Shown here: piece after piece, positions 45,365 to 53,401 of the stretch
Position numbering within the stretch: the first letter of the stretch is position 1
Layout: each line of letters starts with the position of its first letter
Assembly: GCA_016712145.1 (NCBI GenBank)
Contig: JADJRO010000003.1
Location: 372,001-436,000, forward strand
Length of the DNA: 64,000 bases
Reading direction: 5' to 3'
From: Saprospiraceae bacterium
GTDB taxonomy: Bacteria > Bacteroidota > Bacteroidia > Chitinophagales > Saprospiraceae
Program-made: the position numbers and the translations under genes
The notes under the pieces: model-generated
The model's database searches: none
What the model was told of the DNA's origin: nothing
Seen by the model: only the letters and a program-made list of their open reading frames with translations

Positions 45365-46453
45365 ATGAGCTCAAATAAAATTCGTGTTGGGATCCTGTTT
45401 GGTGGTAAATCAGCTGAACATGAAATATCCGTGCAATCGGCAAAAAATATTTACCAAGCCTTAGACAAGAATAAGTACGAGGCGGTTTTAATGGCTATAG
45501 ATAAAAGTGGCAAATGGGTCAGTCATCAAGATGCGATGTGGTTATTAAATCAGCAAGCGGTATTGCCAAATTTGAATCAGCCCGAATTAATGGAGATAGC
45601 TCTTCATCCACAAAGTGGTGGGGTAGTTTCTGGATTGGGTGCTAATGAAATGAAACTGGATGTCGTATTTCCTATTTTACATGGTCCTTTTGGAGAGGAT
45701 GGAACTGTCCAAGGATTATTAAAACTCGCAAACATCCCATTTGTAGGTCCCGGTGTATTGGGTTCAGCAGTGGGGATGGATAAGGATGTGATGAAAAGGT
45801 TGCTCCGGGATGCAAACATACCAATCGGTAAATATGTATCTATTATTGGAATTGAAAACGCACCGGATTTTAATACGATTCAATCACAACTGGGCACACC
45901 CCTGTTTATTAAACCTGCAAACCTAGGCTCATCCGTTGGAATTTCTAAAGCAAATTCAGAAACCGAGTATCAGGCAGCGCTTGAGCTGGCTTTTCAGTTT
46001 GATAACAAAGTAATTGTAGAAGAATTTATAAAAGCACGCGAAATTGAATGCGCTGTTTTGGGTAATCAAAACCCAATGGCTTCAATTCCCGGAGAAGTCA
46101 TCGCACAAAAGGACTTTTATTCTTATGATGCCAAATACCTGGATTCCCAGGGAGCCCGGACTGAAATTCCTGCAAATTTGGATCAGGAGACAATAAAACG
46201 AGTCCAGGAATTGGCTGTGAAGAGCTTTAAAGTGTTGTGTTGTGAAGGATTGGGTAGGGTAGATTTATTCCTTACGCCTGATAATCGATTGTTAGTCAAT
46301 GAAATAAATACAATGCCGGGCTTTACCAAAATTAGCATGTATCCGAAAATGTGGGAATACAGTGGCATTCCATATCCTGAATTATTGGATCGACTGATTG
46401 GTCTGGCTCTCGAACGGTTTGAACAAGAATCCCGACTAAAAACAAGTTATTAA
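45365..46453 (+). CDS. ddl: D-alanine--D-alanine ligase
   Basis: A 362-residue ATP-grasp enzyme making D-Ala-D-Ala for peptidoglycan. N-terminal GILFGGKSAEHEISVQSA (9-26) with the catalytic Glu, then PILHGPFGEDGTVQGLL, FIKPANLGSSVGISKA (ATP-grasp lysine and loop) and the C-terminal metal site GRVDLFLTPDNRLLVNEINTMPGFT. Length is that of the longer VanA/DdlA-type subgroup. The region between the toxin remnant and this gene is AT-rich, with a TATCTTTA box near 45340. It is a stand-alone gene here, not in a dcw cluster. Confidence 0.96.
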   Translation: MSSNKIRVGILFGGKSAEHEISVQSAKNIYQALDKNKYEAVLMAIDKSGKWVSHQDAMWLLNQQAVLPNLNQPELMEIALHPQSGGVVSGLGANEMKLDVVFPILHGPFGEDGTVQGLLKLANIPFVGPGVLGSAVGMDKDVMKRLLRDANIPIGKYVSIIGIENAPDFNTIQSQLGTPLFIKPANLGSSVGISKANSETEYQAALELAFQFDNKVIVEEFIKAREIECAVLGNQNPMASIPGEVIAQKDFYSYDAKYLDSQGARTEIPANLDQETIKRVQELAVKSFKVLCCEGLGRVDLFLTPDNRLLVNEINTMPGFTKISMYPKMWEYSGIPYPELLDRLIGLALERFEQESRLKTSY

Positions 46454-46710
46454 AAAAGTTCAGAGACCTTATTTTCGACTGAATGTTAAATTTTGTTGAA
46501 ATAGGCGGGTATTTATTTTTAGCTTTTTCAAATAATTAACTTAATAATTATCAATATTTTAGATAAAAATTTGTGCTTTTAGAAGCATACTGCCTGACAT
46601 TCAGCTTAAAACATCCATAAAAAAGTTTAATAAAAGTTTTGTTATTAAAATTGAATAGGCTAAACTTGCAGGGTTTAAACTCTTTTTATTCACGAAAAAC
46701 TTACGCAAGT

Positions 46711-47274
46711 ATGAAAAAACAACTTTTACTGTTCGTTCTGTTTTTAGGTCTTATGAGCACAGGTGCTCAGGCTCAGGGCAAAATGTTTCTAGGTCTTGAT
46801 TTAGGATTTAACAGCAATGATGCTGGTTATAATGGAAATCATGAAGTGAGCCAGTTCAATTTAGGCCCATCTTTAGGATATTGGTTGAATGATAACAGCG
46901 CAATTGTCGTTGGAATCAATTTCAGCAGCCATGATAACAAAACGGATGACATCAAAGATACCGGCTTTGGTATTGGTGCTGAATTCCGCTATGGCTGGCA
47001 TTTTGGAGATAATGTATATGTATATTTGGCTCCAGGCATTGGTTTTAATTCTTACAAAACTGATGACAGTGGTACTGAAACTAAATGGACTCAGTTAGAC
47101 ATTGGAATTAGCCCAGGTGTATCTTATATGTTAGCTGACAAATGGTCTATCAATGCTTATTTTGGTGGATTGGGATATTCTTCTCAAAAACCAGATGGTG
47201 GTGATGCTGTAAATGCTTTCGGTTTAAGTCTTGATATGAGCTCTTTAGGTTTCGGCCTTTGGTACCATTTCTAG
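46711..47274 (+). CDS. Outer-membrane beta-barrel protein
   Basis: A 187-residue PorT/OmpW-like barrel. The start is the ATG at 46711, followed by an ideal signal peptide (MKKQLLLFVLFLGLMSTGAQAQ, cleavage near 22). Eight strands with Gly/aromatic alternation follow, and the C-terminus GFGLWYHF ends in Phe as expected for BAM substrates. Codons are well used and a strong terminator follows, which suggests high expression. Function is probably structural. Confidence 0.85.
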   Translation: MKKQLLLFVLFLGLMSTGAQAQGKMFLGLDLGFNSNDAGYNGNHEVSQFNLGPSLGYWLNDNSAIVVGINFSSHDNKTDDIKDTGFGIGAEFRYGWHFGDNVYVYLAPGIGFNSYKTDDSGTETKWTQLDIGISPGVSYMLADKWSINAYFGGLGYSSQKPDGGDAVNAFGLSLDMSSLGFGLWYHF

Positions 47275-47294
47275 GTCTTAAATAAAAAATTTAT

Positions 47295-47330
47295 AAAAGC
47301 CTTTCAGTTTACTGGAAGGCTTTTTTATTT
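47295..47330 (+). terminator. Rho-independent terminator
   Basis: Stem AAAAGCCTT/AAGGCTTTT (9 bp plus a G-U and a C-G pair) with a short loop, then a T-rich tail; 20 bp after the barrel gene's stop. Confidence 0.85.
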
Positions 47331-47599
47331 ATTGCAATTTACTCTCAAAATGGTAAAAGTAGATTCTGGAAAGACAGCTGTCTGGATTCAAAGGATCTAT
47401 TTCAAAATTTCCGTTCAAAAATATAATTTTAAAATTCGCAAAGAAATTCCAAAAGAAAACCCGCAATCATTTTTTAAAAAATGTAGATAGTTTATTTCGT
47501 TTTAAGCTAGCTTCTCCAAATTCCTGGAACTTCAAATTGTAATTAAATAAAATCCATTCGTAAAGAGTTTCCGCACTCGAACTGTTAGTCCGTTATACT

Positions 47600-47668
47600 A
47601 ATCCTTAATTCTTAATTTTTAATTCTTAATCCTTAATTCGTAAATGACCATTCGTAATTCGTAATTGT
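47600..47668. repeat. Heptanucleotide repeats, CTTAAT and CGTAATT families, invading a coding 3' end
   Basis: Units of the form nnTTAAT (CCTTAAT, TCTTAAT, TTTTAAT) run from 47600 to 47640, then CGTAATT-type units to 47668. The DUF2752 gene on minus ends inside the array, at 47626. Confidence 0.85.
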
Positions 47669-47952
47669 CTCAACTCCTTCCAAAACCATTTACCAAAAAC
47701 GAACACTAGAAGTGGGAATACAATAAAAGAGAGTTTGTTGTAATTCCAGGCAGTTGAAAAATTAAAATGCAGGAGATGCATTATCGCGCGGGTCATGCCG
47801 CATCCATAACAAGAATAACCTGATAGCCGGGTAAAAAGACAGATGGGCGTACCCGTATCAAAAAAATCGGCAGGCAACAGCATCAATGAAATGATCAATA
47901 TGCTAAAGCCTGCCAATTTAATCGTACTAAAAACGTACGGCTTTTTAATCAA
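47626..47952 (-). CDS. DUF2752 membrane protein
   Basis: A 108-residue protein with two hydrophobic helices and the DUF2752 signature C-x-G-CGMTRA (SGYSCYGCGMTRAIMHLLHFN, near 44-64). The function is unknown. It is the downstream member of a pair with a TM2 protein, a partnership common in Bacteroidota. Its last 14 residues or so (RQLRITNGHLRIKD) are translated heptamer repeats, so the natural end of the protein has apparently been replaced. Confidence 0.85.
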   Translation of the reverse strand: MIKKPYVFSTIKLAGFSILIISLMLLPADFFDTGTPICLFTRLSGYSCYGCGMTRAIMHLLHFNFSTAWNYNKLSFIVFPLLVFVFGKWFWKELRQLRITNGHLRIKD

Positions 47953-47961
47953 AATTTAATA

Positions 47962-48666
47962 TTAAAGCGTTTCAGTATAATCTCCATTTTTAGGTTTAAG
48001 ATCACCGGTTATAATACGAATTAAATCGATTAATGCCCAGATGCCGCATCCACCTGCTGTTAATAATTGAATGATACCAATGGTGGTATATCCCAAATAA
48101 AAACGGTGAATCCCTAAGCCACCTACAAAAATGCATAATAATAAAGCAATCAATTGACTTTTTCCTCCACCTGCTGGATGATCATCCAAATCAGCATTGC
48201 TTAGCTGGGCTTGTTGTTGGTCTAATTTTTTTAGCTGCTTTTCGATAACTTTTTTAGCAACATAAAGTTTCGCTTTTTCCTTTAAACTTAGTTTTTGATG
48301 CACTTGAGCATTTTCATTAGAAGCGGTTCCAACTGATTTTGCTTTGGTGATCGAATGAGAAAATTCAGGCAGTATAATTTCATTGGATGTAGAAGCAGTA
48401 AGCCCTGAAATAGAAGGAGCTATTTTGTCAATACCTTCAACTGCAATTGGTTCATTGTAAAATCCCTGAACAGAATTGTTTTTTGCAACGTTGCGGGTGC
48501 TTGGTTTATGTTTAGCATGTGATTTGTGTGTTTTAAGAAAATCAAAACTGATATCAAAATTTCTTTTTTCTTTAAAACTTGGACACGTCAAATCACGTGA
48601 TTTGCTACAAGAGCCAAAAACAAGTACAAATCCAATAAGGAGTAAATAATAGAATTTTGCTTTCAT
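47962..48666 (-). CDS. TM2-domain lipoprotein
   Basis: A 234-residue protein. The lipobox FGSC lies at 17-20. A long polar region with Lys and Ser follows (25-160), and the C-terminal 65 residues form a TM2 domain: SQLIALLLCIFVGGLGIHRFYLG, then GIIQLLTAGGCGIWALIDLIRI. The domain is a two-helix unit of unknown function. It is 9 bp from DUF2752, and a TATATTTG box sits 34 bp upstream. Confidence 0.88.
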   Translation of the reverse strand: MKAKFYYLLLIGFVLVFGSCSKSRDLTCPSFKEKRNFDISFDFLKTHKSHAKHKPSTRNVAKNNSVQGFYNEPIAVEGIDKIAPSISGLTASTSNEIILPEFSHSITKAKSVGTASNENAQVHQKLSLKEKAKLYVAKKVIEKQLKKLDQQQAQLSNADLDDHPAGGGKSQLIALLLCIFVGGLGIHRFYLGYTTIGIIQLLTAGGCGIWALIDLIRIITGDLKPKNGDYTETL

Positions 48667-48699
48667 AATAAGAGTTTTAGGTTAATTAAATTCAATCCT

Positions 48700-48707
48700 C
48701 AAATATA
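48700..48707 (-). promoter_or_regulatory. Candidate -7 promoter box for TM2/DUF2752
   Basis: TATATTTG on minus, exact consensus, 34 bp before the TM2 ATG. No TTG at -33. Confidence 0.4.
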
Positions 48708-48760
48708 GTTTTTATTTTTACTTTTTGAAACCATTCGAGTCAAAATTAAAAGTATCTAAG

Positions 48761-50074
48761 ATGAAATTTTTATTGGTATCAATAGTATCCTGCATGTTTT
48801 GTTCTTTGACTCAATCCCATGCTCAAAGTCTTTATTTTCCACCATTAAGCGGAGATCAATGGGAAACCATTCGCCCGGAGTCACTTGGATGGTGCACAGA
48901 TAGTATCAATGCATTATATAATTATTTGGATGCGGAAGAATCTAAAGCATTTATAATTCTTAAAGATGGCAAAATAGTACTTGAAAAATACTTTGATCAG
49001 TTTAACAAAGATTCCCTTTGGTATTGGGCATCCGCAGGCAAAACATTGACTGCTTTTTTAACAGGGATCGCTCAATCCGAATCAAAATTAAATATATCAG
49101 ATACCGTTTCAAAATATTTAGGTACAAATTGGACCTCTTGTAATCCTGATCAAGAACAAAAGATAACAATCCACAACCTGTTAACGATGACCAGTGGATT
49201 GGATGATGGAGTTTCAGACAACCACTGCACAAAACCGGAATGTCTTAGCTATAAAACCGATCCTGGAAAACGATGGGCCTATCACAATGCACCCTACACC
49301 CTCATTCGGGATGTATTGGAACAAGCGACGGGTATGAATGAAAATCTATACATCCAGTCTAAATTAAAATCAAAAACGGGAATGAACGGATTGTGGATTA
49401 CTTCCGGATACGATAATGTATACCTCAGCAATGCCCGAAGCATGGCACGATTTGGATTGCTTATTTTGAATAAGGGAAATTGGAATTCAAACGATTTATT
49501 GAATGATCCTTTATATTTTGAAGATATGGTGCATCCATCTCAATCAATTAATAAATCTTATGGATACCTCTGGTGGCTAAATGGTCAAGCTTCGTTTATG
49601 TTGCCGGGATTGCAATTGGTTTTTCCAGGGGCCTATTGTCCGGAAGCACCCAACGATATGTTTGCCGCAATTGGAAAAAATGGGCAAATCTTGTGTGTGG
49701 TTCCCAGTCAAAATCTTATAGTATTGCGTATGGGTGAAGCTGGTGGATTGGGCAATGACGATGTCCCCATTGTGCTTTGCAATCAAATGTGGTTGCGAAT
49801 CAATCGTTTAAATTGTCAGCCGGTTAGGGTCATAGAAAACATTCCAATACCCTTGAACTTAGTACCAAATCCGGCAGGAGATCTGCTCAGCATTACAAAT
49901 ATTAATAATTTAAATATGTATAAAGTTAATATTTATAATCAATTAGGAATAAAAATGCCAGTTACTTGGCAAGGACATCAATTACAACTTGGTTCGTTTC
50001 AAGCTGGGGTCTATTGGCTTGCTATAGAATTAGAAGGCCGACAACATGTTTATAAATTTATTAAATCAAACTAA
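48761..50074 (+). CDS. Secreted serine hydrolase (beta-lactamase/class C fold) with T9SS sorting domain
   Basis: A 437-residue protein. The start is the ATG at 48761 with a signal peptide to about SHAQ (22); an upstream TTG would add a poor leader. The serine beta-lactamase/D-peptidase motif SxxK is at 91-94 (ASAGK), the Tyr motif is in WAYHNAPYTL (near 178), and HGG-type loop residues follow around GYLWWLNG. The family covers esterases, D-aminopeptidases and 6-aminohexanoate hydrolases. Residues from about 365 form a type A T9SS domain (LVPNPAGDLLSITN, FQAGVYWLAIE), so it is surface-exported. Confidence 0.85.
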   Translation: MKFLLVSIVSCMFCSLTQSHAQSLYFPPLSGDQWETIRPESLGWCTDSINALYNYLDAEESKAFIILKDGKIVLEKYFDQFNKDSLWYWASAGKTLTAFLTGIAQSESKLNISDTVSKYLGTNWTSCNPDQEQKITIHNLLTMTSGLDDGVSDNHCTKPECLSYKTDPGKRWAYHNAPYTLIRDVLEQATGMNENLYIQSKLKSKTGMNGLWITSGYDNVYLSNARSMARFGLLILNKGNWNSNDLLNDPLYFEDMVHPSQSINKSYGYLWWLNGQASFMLPGLQLVFPGAYCPEAPNDMFAAIGKNGQILCVVPSQNLIVLRMGEAGGLGNDDVPIVLCNQMWLRINRLNCQPVRVIENIPIPLNLVPNPAGDLLSITNINNLNMYKVNIYNQLGIKMPVTWQGHQLQLGSFQAGVYWLAIELEGRQHVYKFIKSN

Positions 50075-50368
50075 AAGATCAGACTACCATTAAATACCAA
50101 ATAAATAAAATGCATATTCAATCTGTGTACACAATAAGGATGGCTAAATAGGCAAAAGGCAAATACGACTTTTATAGATTAGTTTAGTATAAGTATCTTT
50201 AAAATAAATATTTACACATTATATAAAAATATATATAACTACAATTTTTTAAATTATGCAAAAAATCACCTGTTTAGTCTGGCTTGGAGCTTCAAAAAAA
50301 TTAGTTAATACCCTAATAATCTGTGGAATCTGTGTAAATTTGCATTCCATTTTTGAAAACGTTCTTTT

Positions 50369-50884
50369 ATGGGTGCGTTAAGAGAATATATTATCCCCTT
50401 GAGAAGCCTTCAAAGCGGAACTCACCAATTTAATTGGTCAGTAGGTTCTGAGTTTTTAAAACAATTTGAAGGAAGTATCATCACGGATGGTCAATTTAAC
50501 GTAAAAATGCAATTGGATAACCGGGACGATGTTTCAGTTATTTTGATACATTTTACTGGGAGTTATGCTTCAAATTGTGATCGCTGTCTTGCAGATATTG
50601 AAATTCCAATTGATAAATCGTTTACGATTTATGTGAAAAATGGAACCGAAGAATCTGAAGATCCGGAATTGATTTTTCTTCATCCGGAAGATCATGAATT
50701 AAACATGGCGCCTATCGTTTATGACTATTTGATTCTGTCTTTACCATTGATTCAAGCGGTGGATTGTGAAAATATGGAAAATCCTCCTTGCAACAACGAT
50801 GTTCTTGATAGAATTCAACATGAAGAAGGCCTCCACTCTGATAATTCAGTTTGGGAAAGTCTTAAAAATTTAAATACTAATTGA
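50369..50884 (+). CDS. YceD/DUF177-family protein
   Basis: A 171-residue protein of the DUF177 family, linked to 23S rRNA accumulation and always next to rpmF. It shows the central Cys pair CDRCLADIEIPI (near 71-82) and the second Cys pair in DCENMENPPCNND (near 131-143), which could bind zinc. It is followed by rpmF after 16 bp, the classic arrangement. A TAAATTTG box at 50335-50342 lies 26 bp upstream. Confidence 0.9.
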   Translation: MGALREYIIPLRSLQSGTHQFNWSVGSEFLKQFEGSIITDGQFNVKMQLDNRDDVSVILIHFTGSYASNCDRCLADIEIPIDKSFTIYVKNGTEESEDPELIFLHPEDHELNMAPIVYDYLILSLPLIQAVDCENMENPPCNNDVLDRIQHEEGLHSDNSVWESLKNLNTN

Positions 50885-50900
50885 TTAAAAAAAGCGGATT

Positions 50901-51104
50901 ATGCCAAATCCTAAATGGAGACATTCCAAACAAAGAAAAAGAAAGAGAAGAACGCATTATAAAGCGGAAACTCCACAATTGACTACCTGCAAAACAACGG
51001 GAGCTACTCATATTATGCACCACGCACATTGGTATGACGGCGCATTATATTATAAAGGCAATGTGGTAATTCAGGGAGCAGCCAAAGAATCAGCAGAAGC
51101 CTAA
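50901..51104 (+). CDS. rpmF: 50S ribosomal protein L32
   Basis: A 67-residue ribosomal protein. MPNPKWRHSKQRKRKRRTHY is the conserved basic N-terminus. The middle has only one Cys (TTCKTTG), with HIMHHAHW, so this is the form without the full CxxC zinc ribbon. It is co-transcribed with yceD and ends at a strong terminator. Confidence 0.95.
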   Translation: MPNPKWRHSKQRKRKRRTHYKAETPQLTTCKTTGATHIMHHAHWYDGALYYKGNVVIQGAAKESAEA

Positions 51105-51124
51105 TCCCTTTAAAAAATAAATCT

Positions 51125-51157
51125 AAAAAGCTCCCATTGATTGATGAGGAGCTTTTT
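51125..51157 (+). terminator. Rho-independent terminator after rpmF
   Basis: Perfect 10-bp stem AAAAAGCTCC/GGAGCTTTTT with a 13-base loop; the T tract is part of the stem. Confidence 0.85.
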
Positions 51158-51181
51158 GTGTTTTACAATCATTCGCATACT

Positions 51182-51562
51182 ATGAAAAAAGTAATTTTAA
51201 CAGAAAACGCACCACAGCCAATCGGTCCTTACAGTCAGGCCATCCAGGTCGGTCAAACACTTTATATTTCAGGTCAGATCGCATTGGACCCCGAATCCGG
51301 GGAACTCCAATTGAGGACTATTGAAGAAGAAACACATCGTGTACTGGATAATATTCAGGCTATATTAAAAGCAGCTGATATGGATTTTAGTCATGTTGTT
51401 AAATGCAGTGTTTTTGTAAAAGACATTAAACAGTTTAATGCAATCAATGCCGTGTATGCTACGTATTTCCCTAAAGCGGATCCTCCTGCTCGTGAATTAG
51501 TTGAAGTAGCCAATCTTCCAAGGTTGGTCAATGTTGAAATTTCTTGTATTGCATATCAATAA
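51182..51562 (+). CDS. ridA: RidA-family enamine/imine deaminase
   Basis: A 126-residue YjgF/YER057c/UK114 protein that hydrolyses reactive enamines/imines such as 2-aminoacrylate released by PLP enzymes. Motifs are APQPIGPYSQAIQVG (8-22), LYISGQIALDPESGEL, and the active Arg and Glu in PPARELVEVANLPRLVNVEISCIA. The start is the ATG at 51182; an upstream TTG at 51137 lies within the terminator. It is followed by trpS after 12 bp. Confidence 0.93.
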   Translation: MKKVILTENAPQPIGPYSQAIQVGQTLYISGQIALDPESGELQLRTIEEETHRVLDNIQAILKAADMDFSHVVKCSVFVKDIKQFNAINAVYATYFPKADPPARELVEVANLPRLVNVEISCIAYQ

Positions 51563-51574
51563 TCTTTAATTCCC

Positions 51575-52579
51575 ATGACTGATTCAAAAAAAATTATACT
51601 GAGTGGTATTCAACCAACCGGAAAACTCCATTTAGGAAGGTATTTTGGAGCAATTGAAAATTGGGTTCGTTTGCAACAAGCGTATGATTGCATTTATTGC
51701 ATTGTTGACTACCATGCAATTACAATGCCCTACAACCCAATTAAGCTAAAAGAAAACGTTTGGGATCTTGCAACCAATTTATTGGCTTGTGGAATTTTAC
51801 CCGAGAATTTATTTATTCAATCTATGATTCCAGAACATGCAGAATTAGCCTGGATCCTGGGTTGTAGTTGCAGTTATGGCGAACTCAGCCGCATGACCCA
51901 ATTTAAAGACAAATCATCACAGGTTAAGGAAAAAGCAAAGGATGAATTTATTTCTGCTGGATTATTTACCTATCCGGTTTTGCAAGCTGCAGACATTCTC
52001 ATCTATCGCGCAGATTATGTACCGGTTGGAAAAGATCAGGATCAACACCTGGAATTGACCCGAAATATAGCTGACCGATTTAATTCAGTTTGTGGTAAAA
52101 ACTATTTCAGATTACCAGAACCTCTATATACAGAAGTATCAAAAGTGCTTTCTACAGCGGATCCTAACCGTAAAATGAGTGCCAGCGCTGGAGAAAAACA
52201 TTATATTGATGTCTTCGGATCAGAAGAAATGATTCGCAAACAAATTCGTTCAGCAGTTACCGATACAGGTGAAACCAAAGCCGGTGAAATGAGCCTGGGA
52301 ATTAGCAATTTATTCAGCCTGTTAAAAGCAAGTAAATCTCCAGATTATAGCGAACTTCTGAATCGGTATGAGCAACAACAGTTACCCTACAGTGAATTAA
52401 AAGAAGCTGTAGCGGATTCGGTAATAAAAATGGTATTGCCATTGCAAGAGCGAAAAAAAGAACTTCTGGAAGATCGTAAAGCAATTAAAGATTCATTAAA
52501 ACAATCAGTCGGTAGAATTCGAGCTCGTGCTGCAGAAACGGTTCGTGAAGTAAAAATGTTAACCGGTTTAAGTAATTAA
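51575..52579 (+). CDS. trpS: Tryptophan--tRNA ligase
   Basis: A 334-residue class I aminoacyl-tRNA synthetase charging tRNA-Trp. The HIGH-equivalent is GKLHLGRYFGA (near 17-27), the KMSKS-equivalent is RKMSAS (near 200). The YPVLQAADILIYRADYVPVGKDQ segment (near 130-152) is the tryptophan/ATP pocket. Length is standard for the bacterial type I enzyme. No T-box or attenuator-like leader is seen. Confidence 0.96.
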   Translation: MTDSKKIILSGIQPTGKLHLGRYFGAIENWVRLQQAYDCIYCIVDYHAITMPYNPIKLKENVWDLATNLLACGILPENLFIQSMIPEHAELAWILGCSCSYGELSRMTQFKDKSSQVKEKAKDEFISAGLFTYPVLQAADILIYRADYVPVGKDQDQHLELTRNIADRFNSVCGKNYFRLPEPLYTEVSKVLSTADPNRKMSASAGEKHYIDVFGSEEMIRKQIRSAVTDTGETKAGEMSLGISNLFSLLKASKSPDYSELLNRYEQQQLPYSELKEAVADSVIKMVLPLQERKKELLEDRKAIKDSLKQSVGRIRARAAETVREVKMLTGLSN

Positions 52580-52658
52580 TGTGATTTTTTTTAATTGTTA
52601 GAAGCACGATTTCTAAATCACAGTTTATAATTTTCATTAATAAGCGAATGTCTAAATC

Positions 52659-53267
52659 ATGAAAATATTTTGCATAGGCAGAAATTATTCCGATCACGCC
52701 AAAGAACTTAATAATCCAGTACCAACAGAACCGGTCGTATTTATGAAACCGGTAACCGCATTATTGCAAAACAATAAAGCTTTTTATTATCCGAATTTCA
52801 CAAAAGACTTGCATCATGAAATTGAATTGGTTTATAAAATCGGAAAAAAGGGGCGCAGCATTCCAGAAAATCTTGCACTAAATTATATTACTGAAGTTAC
52901 AGTCGGAATTGATTTTACAGCAAGAGATCTGCAACAAAAATGTAAGGAAAAAGGCTTGCCATGGGAAATAGCAAAAGCCTTTGATCATTCCGCAGTCATC
53001 GGTAAATGGATTTCACTAGAAAATTTAAATCTTGAAAATTTGGAGTTCAGTTTAATTAAAAATGATCAAACAATTCAAACTGGTAACAGCCGGGATATGA
53101 TTTTTTCAATTCAAAAAATTATACATTTCTTGTCTCAATACTTTACACTCAGCTTGGGTGATCTTATCTTTTCCGGCACCCCTGCAGGTGTTGGTCCTGT
53201 ACAAATTGGTGATCAGTTAAATGGCGTTCTCAATGGCGCAGAATTGTTCCAAACAGCGATTAAGTGA
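52659..53267 (+). CDS. Fumarylacetoacetate hydrolase-fold protein (FAHD1-like)
   Basis: A 202-residue FAH-fold enzyme of the acylpyruvase/oxaloacetate-tautomerase group. Metal ligands are in LHHEIELV (Glu pair, near 48-55) and GIDFTARDLQ (Asp, near 82-91). SGTPAGVGPVQIGD (near 174-187) closes the site. Length is the short form lacking the N-terminal SH3-like domain. It may clear oxaloacetate enol or acylpyruvates. Confidence 0.86.
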   Translation: MKIFCIGRNYSDHAKELNNPVPTEPVVFMKPVTALLQNNKAFYYPNFTKDLHHEIELVYKIGKKGRSIPENLALNYITEVTVGIDFTARDLQQKCKEKGLPWEIAKAFDHSAVIGKWISLENLNLENLEFSLIKNDQTIQTGNSRDMIFSIQKIIHFLSQYFTLSLGDLIFSGTPAGVGPVQIGDQLNGVLNGAELFQTAIK

Positions 53268-53288
53268 AGGAGTCTATAGGAAACACAC

Positions 53289-53383
53289 AACAACTATCAA
53301 CTCTCAACTCTCAACTACCAACTATCAACTAATTTTCATCTTCTGCCTCTAGCCTCTAGCCTCTAGCCTCTGGCCTCTAGCCT
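53289..53383. repeat. Two adjacent heptanucleotide arrays: CAACTnT family, then CTCTAGC family
   Basis: 53289-53331 has six units of CAACTAT/CAACTCT/CAACTAC. After 13 bp, 53345-53383 has about five units of CTCTAGC with one CTCTGGC. It lies between convergent genes (FAH-fold and TPR). Confidence 0.9.
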
Positions 53384-53401
53384 TTCTTCTTCCTCCATCC
53401 T

